DNA of 64,000 nt, taken from positions 1,922,001 through 1,986,000 of the forward strand of contig NZ_CP060084.1 of the NCBI RefSeq assembly GCF_014211975.1, given 5' to 3'. The notes beneath the pieces are model-generated. The model was not told the origin of the DNA. It searched no databases and worked only from the letters and a program-made list of their open reading frames with translations. Below, in pieces: positions 61,849-64,000 of this stretch. This stretch comes from Teredinibacter haidensis (GTDB lineage Bacteria; Pseudomonadota; Gammaproteobacteria; Pseudomonadales; Cellvibrionaceae). The first letter of the stretch is position 1, and each line of letters begins with the position of its first letter. Made by a program: the position numbers and the translations under genes.

Positions 61849-62525
61849 ACGGCGTTTAGCTCACCCTCGTCCAGCAAATAAATCACATCCATCGTCTTAG
61901 CAAAATGTTCATCGTGGGTCACCACAACAAAACTCGTTGCCAACTCCTGACTTAACTGCTGCATTAGTAATTGAATCGCACGCCCATTTTTGGAATCGAG
62001 ATTGCCCGTAGGTTCATCCATAAGTACACAGGCGGGCTGATTTGCCAGCGAACGCGCGATAGCGACGCGCTGGCGCTCACCGCCGGAAAGCTCCGAGGGT
62101 TTGTGTTCCATTCGCTTTTCCAGCCCTACCAGCCTGAGCAGCTTCTCTGCTTCCGCCAAAGCCTGCTTTTTATCGACACCGGCAATTAACAGCGGCATGG
62201 CGATATTTTCCTGCGCACTAAACTCTGGCAATAAATGGTGAAATTGATACACAAAGCCCAACGATTGATTCCGAACTTTTCCCCGCTGATTATCGTTTAA
62301 ACCCGAGAATGGTTTTCCTAGAATTTCCACATTTCCAGTATCGGGCTTATCTAATCCGCCTAACACGTTCAGCAAGGTGCTTTTACCACTACCGGACGCA
62401 CCAATTATTGCGACATGCTCACCACTCTTTACGCTCAGTTCAACGTTTTTAAGTACCTCGACGATCTGAGGCCCCTGACTGTAGTTTTTTGCCACATTAC
62501 GGCAACTTAAAACGAGTTCATTCAT
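61845..62525 (-). CDS. lolD: Lipoprotein-releasing system ATPase LolD
   Basis: ABC ATPase, 226 residues. Walker A GASGSGKSTLLNVLGG, signature LSGGERQRVAIARSLA, Walker B CVLMDEPTGNLD. VYQFHHLLPEFSAQENIAMP is the LolD-type region that contacts the permeases. Lies between the two permease genes. Confidence 0.97.
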   Translation of the reverse strand: MNELVLSCRNVAKNYSQGPQIVEVLKNVELSVKSGEHVAIIGASGSGKSTLLNVLGGLDKPDTGNVEILGKPFSGLNDNQRGKVRNQSLGFVYQFHHLLPEFSAQENIAMPLLIAGVDKKQALAEAEKLLRLVGLEKRMEHKPSELSGGERQRVAIARSLANQPACVLMDEPTGNLDSKNGRAIQLLMQQLSQELATSFVVVTHDEHFAKTMDVIYLLDEGELNAV

Positions 62526-62531
62526 AATATT

Positions 62532-63788
62532 TTAGATATCGTAACGAAGCGCTTCCGCGGGCTCGATTTTAGAGGCGCGGTAAGCAGGGTAAATAGTGGC
62601 AAGAATGGCGATAAACGTCGAAAGACCACAGACCATTAAGGTATCACTCAGTTTCCACTCGGACGGTAAATAGGCAACGAAGTAAACACTGGGATCAAAC
62701 ACCTGCATGCCCGTATGGCTTTCGATAAACCCCATAATTTGCGGCAGCCATATGGCAGTGACAATACCGGCGAAAGCACCTACCAATATGCCGATAAAAC
62801 CAATCGCAATTCCCTGAACCATAAATATTTGAACAATACCCCAGCGCGACATACCTAATGTACGCAGAACCGCGATATCACTGCGCTTTTCTGCAACCAT
62901 CATGACCAAGCTGGTAATAATATTAAACGCGGCGACGGCGATAATGATGCTGAGCATTAATCCAACCACCGTTTTTTCCATTTTTACAGCCTGAAATAAG
63001 CTGCCCTGAGTCTGGCTCCAATCCTTCGCGGTTACCCCCTCACCTATATTCTGCTGCAACTGATTCATAGCCGAGGGCGCGCGATAAATATCATCAAATT
63101 TTAAATGAAGACCATCAACAGCCTTTCCTCTGCGAAACAATTTTTGTGCATCACGTATATGAATAAGCGTTAGAAACTGATCGACCTGCGCCCCTACTTC
63201 AAAGACACCCACAAGGGTAAAACGCTTGCTGCGAGGAAAAATACCGGCGGGCGTCACTGACACTTCCGGCAAGGTTATCGAAACCTTATCGCCGATAGAC
63301 AGCCCCATATAACGAGCCATTAAAGCGCCCATAACAATATGGTATTCACCAGGCTGTAAATACTCCAGCTCGCCCAGGATCATGTGTTCGCCGACGGCAG
63401 AGATATTTTTTTCGTATGCGGGATCGATACCCTGCAACTGGATAGGTTTTACCGTAGAGCCAAAACTCAGCAGACCTTTGCCTTCGATAAATGGCGCAGC
63501 CGCTTGCAAGCCCGGGGCTTGCTGGATACTCGAATACAATGCCGCCCAATCCACCAGCGGTGCTGAAGTGGTTAAAAAACCATGCGGTACGACGCGCAAA
63601 ATACGTTCTTTCAACTCGCGATCAAAACCATTCATCACGGAAAGCACGACAATCAGCGCAAACACACCCAGCGCCATTCCCACGAGCGCAAACAGGCTCA
63701 CAAAAGCAATAAAACCGTTTCGGCGTTTGGCGTTGATATAGCGCAAACCAATATAAAGGGGTATCGATTGAGATAAGGAAGTGAACAT
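62532..63788 (-). CDS. lolE: Lipoprotein-releasing ABC transporter permease (LolE-like)
   Basis: Second permease, 418 residues, same layout as the other. PLYIGLRYINAKRRNGFIAF, VVLSVMNGFDRELKERIL and the RVVPHG motif, which is like E. coli LolE (VVPHG). It is first in the operon, next to a PilZ gene, as I recall for Pseudomonas PA2988/PA2989. The ATG at 63788 is chosen; a TTG 12 codons upstream is unlikely. Confidence 0.9.
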   Translation of the reverse strand: MFTSLSQSIPLYIGLRYINAKRRNGFIAFVSLFALVGMALGVFALIVVLSVMNGFDRELKERILRVVPHGFLTTSAPLVDWAALYSSIQQAPGLQAAAPFIEGKGLLSFGSTVKPIQLQGIDPAYEKNISAVGEHMILGELEYLQPGEYHIVMGALMARYMGLSIGDKVSITLPEVSVTPAGIFPRSKRFTLVGVFEVGAQVDQFLTLIHIRDAQKLFRRGKAVDGLHLKFDDIYRAPSAMNQLQQNIGEGVTAKDWSQTQGSLFQAVKMEKTVVGLMLSIIIAVAAFNIITSLVMMVAEKRSDIAVLRTLGMSRWGIVQIFMVQGIAIGFIGILVGAFAGIVTAIWLPQIMGFIESHTGMQVFDPSVYFVAYLPSEWKLSDTLMVCGLSTFIAILATIYPAYRASKIEPAEALRYDI

Positions 63789-63881
63789 GGCTGCGATTAA
63801 ACAGGAGAAGAACTGGCAGGACAAGCATTAGCGCTATGAACTATCATTAACGGAATAAGCCTGACCTATGCAGACTAAAAA

Positions 63882-64000
63882 ATGAACGACAACAAAGTAG
63901 CTAGCAAGGAAAAGGAAAGGCGCGATTTTTTTCGCGTTTCTCACGATGTGATTTTCGATTACAAAGTGGTCGATGCCTTTACCGCCGAAAACGACGCCCC
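63882..64000 (+). CDS. PilZ-domain protein (partial, start only)
   Basis: About 40 residues visible. KERRDFFRVSHDVIFDYKVV carries the RxxxR-type opening of PilZ domains that bind cyclic di-GMP. Divergent from the lol operon, the place of a PilZ-like gene in Pseudomonas (PA2989, from memory). The rest lies past the right edge. Confidence 0.75.
   Translation, partial: MNDNKVASKEKERRDFFRVSHDVIFDYKVVDAFTAENDA

Noticed and set aside
1..64000. CRISPR arrays, prophage, insertion sequences, toxin-antitoxin or defence genes
   Set aside because: Looked for on both strands; none seen. The many long frames opposite real genes are shadows with no ribosome-binding sites or family signatures.

Overview
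The window looks like core chromosome of a marine-type gammaproteobacterium of the Cellvibrionales kind (Saccharophagus/Teredinibacter-like). This is inferred from protein sequences and from gene order, which matches several Pseudomonas aeruginosa blocks as I remember them; no database was searched. Nearly every gene is housekeeping. I see no prophage, insertion sequence, CRISPR array or toxin-antitoxin pair.

Left block (1-21200): the start of pilF, then rlmN and ndk; a secreted glutathione peroxidase facing a long iron-sulfur operon (iscR, an IscS-type desulfurase, sufB, sufC, sufD, sufS, an A-type carrier, sufT, sufE); then trmJ and, divergently, suhB. In related genomes the ISC operon lies between trmJ/suhB and ndk/rlmN/pilF. 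Here SUF genes fill that slot behind a retained iscR and iscS, and iscR carries a near-perfect IscR type 1 operator. An orphan hybrid histidine kinase follows, then secF, secD, tgt and queA without the usual yajC, and a tRNA-Leu(CAA) with a decayed second copy of its 3' end.

Middle block (21200-47800): a probable nqrABCDEF-apbE-nqrM-sthA operon (sodium-pumping NADH dehydrogenase, its maturation factors and soluble transhydrogenase); divergent mfd-csiV; a cold-shock protein; a compact nagZ-mscS-hpt-mtnP operon joining cell-wall recycling, osmotic protection and purine salvage; then lexA-sulA with two LexA boxes in a divergent region shared with two uncharacterised small membrane-protein genes; then topA with conserved unknown neighbours, and a universal stress protein.

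Right block (47760-64000): the ABC-F protein Uup, a soluble lytic transglycosylase, a helical unknown, then an envelope operon comEC-exbB-exbD-lpxK-kdsB-ptp-murB; a DUF2062 protein; the lipoprotein-release operon lolE-lolD-lolC with a DUF4870 gene at its end; and the start of a PilZ-domain gene.

The most useful observations are the mosaic isc/suf operon, the unknown gene pair sharing the SOS control region with lexA, the locus-specific absences (yajC, a Trm112-like gene, msbA), the tRNA-Leu remnant, and several convergent gene pairs that overlap or abut with no room for a terminator.
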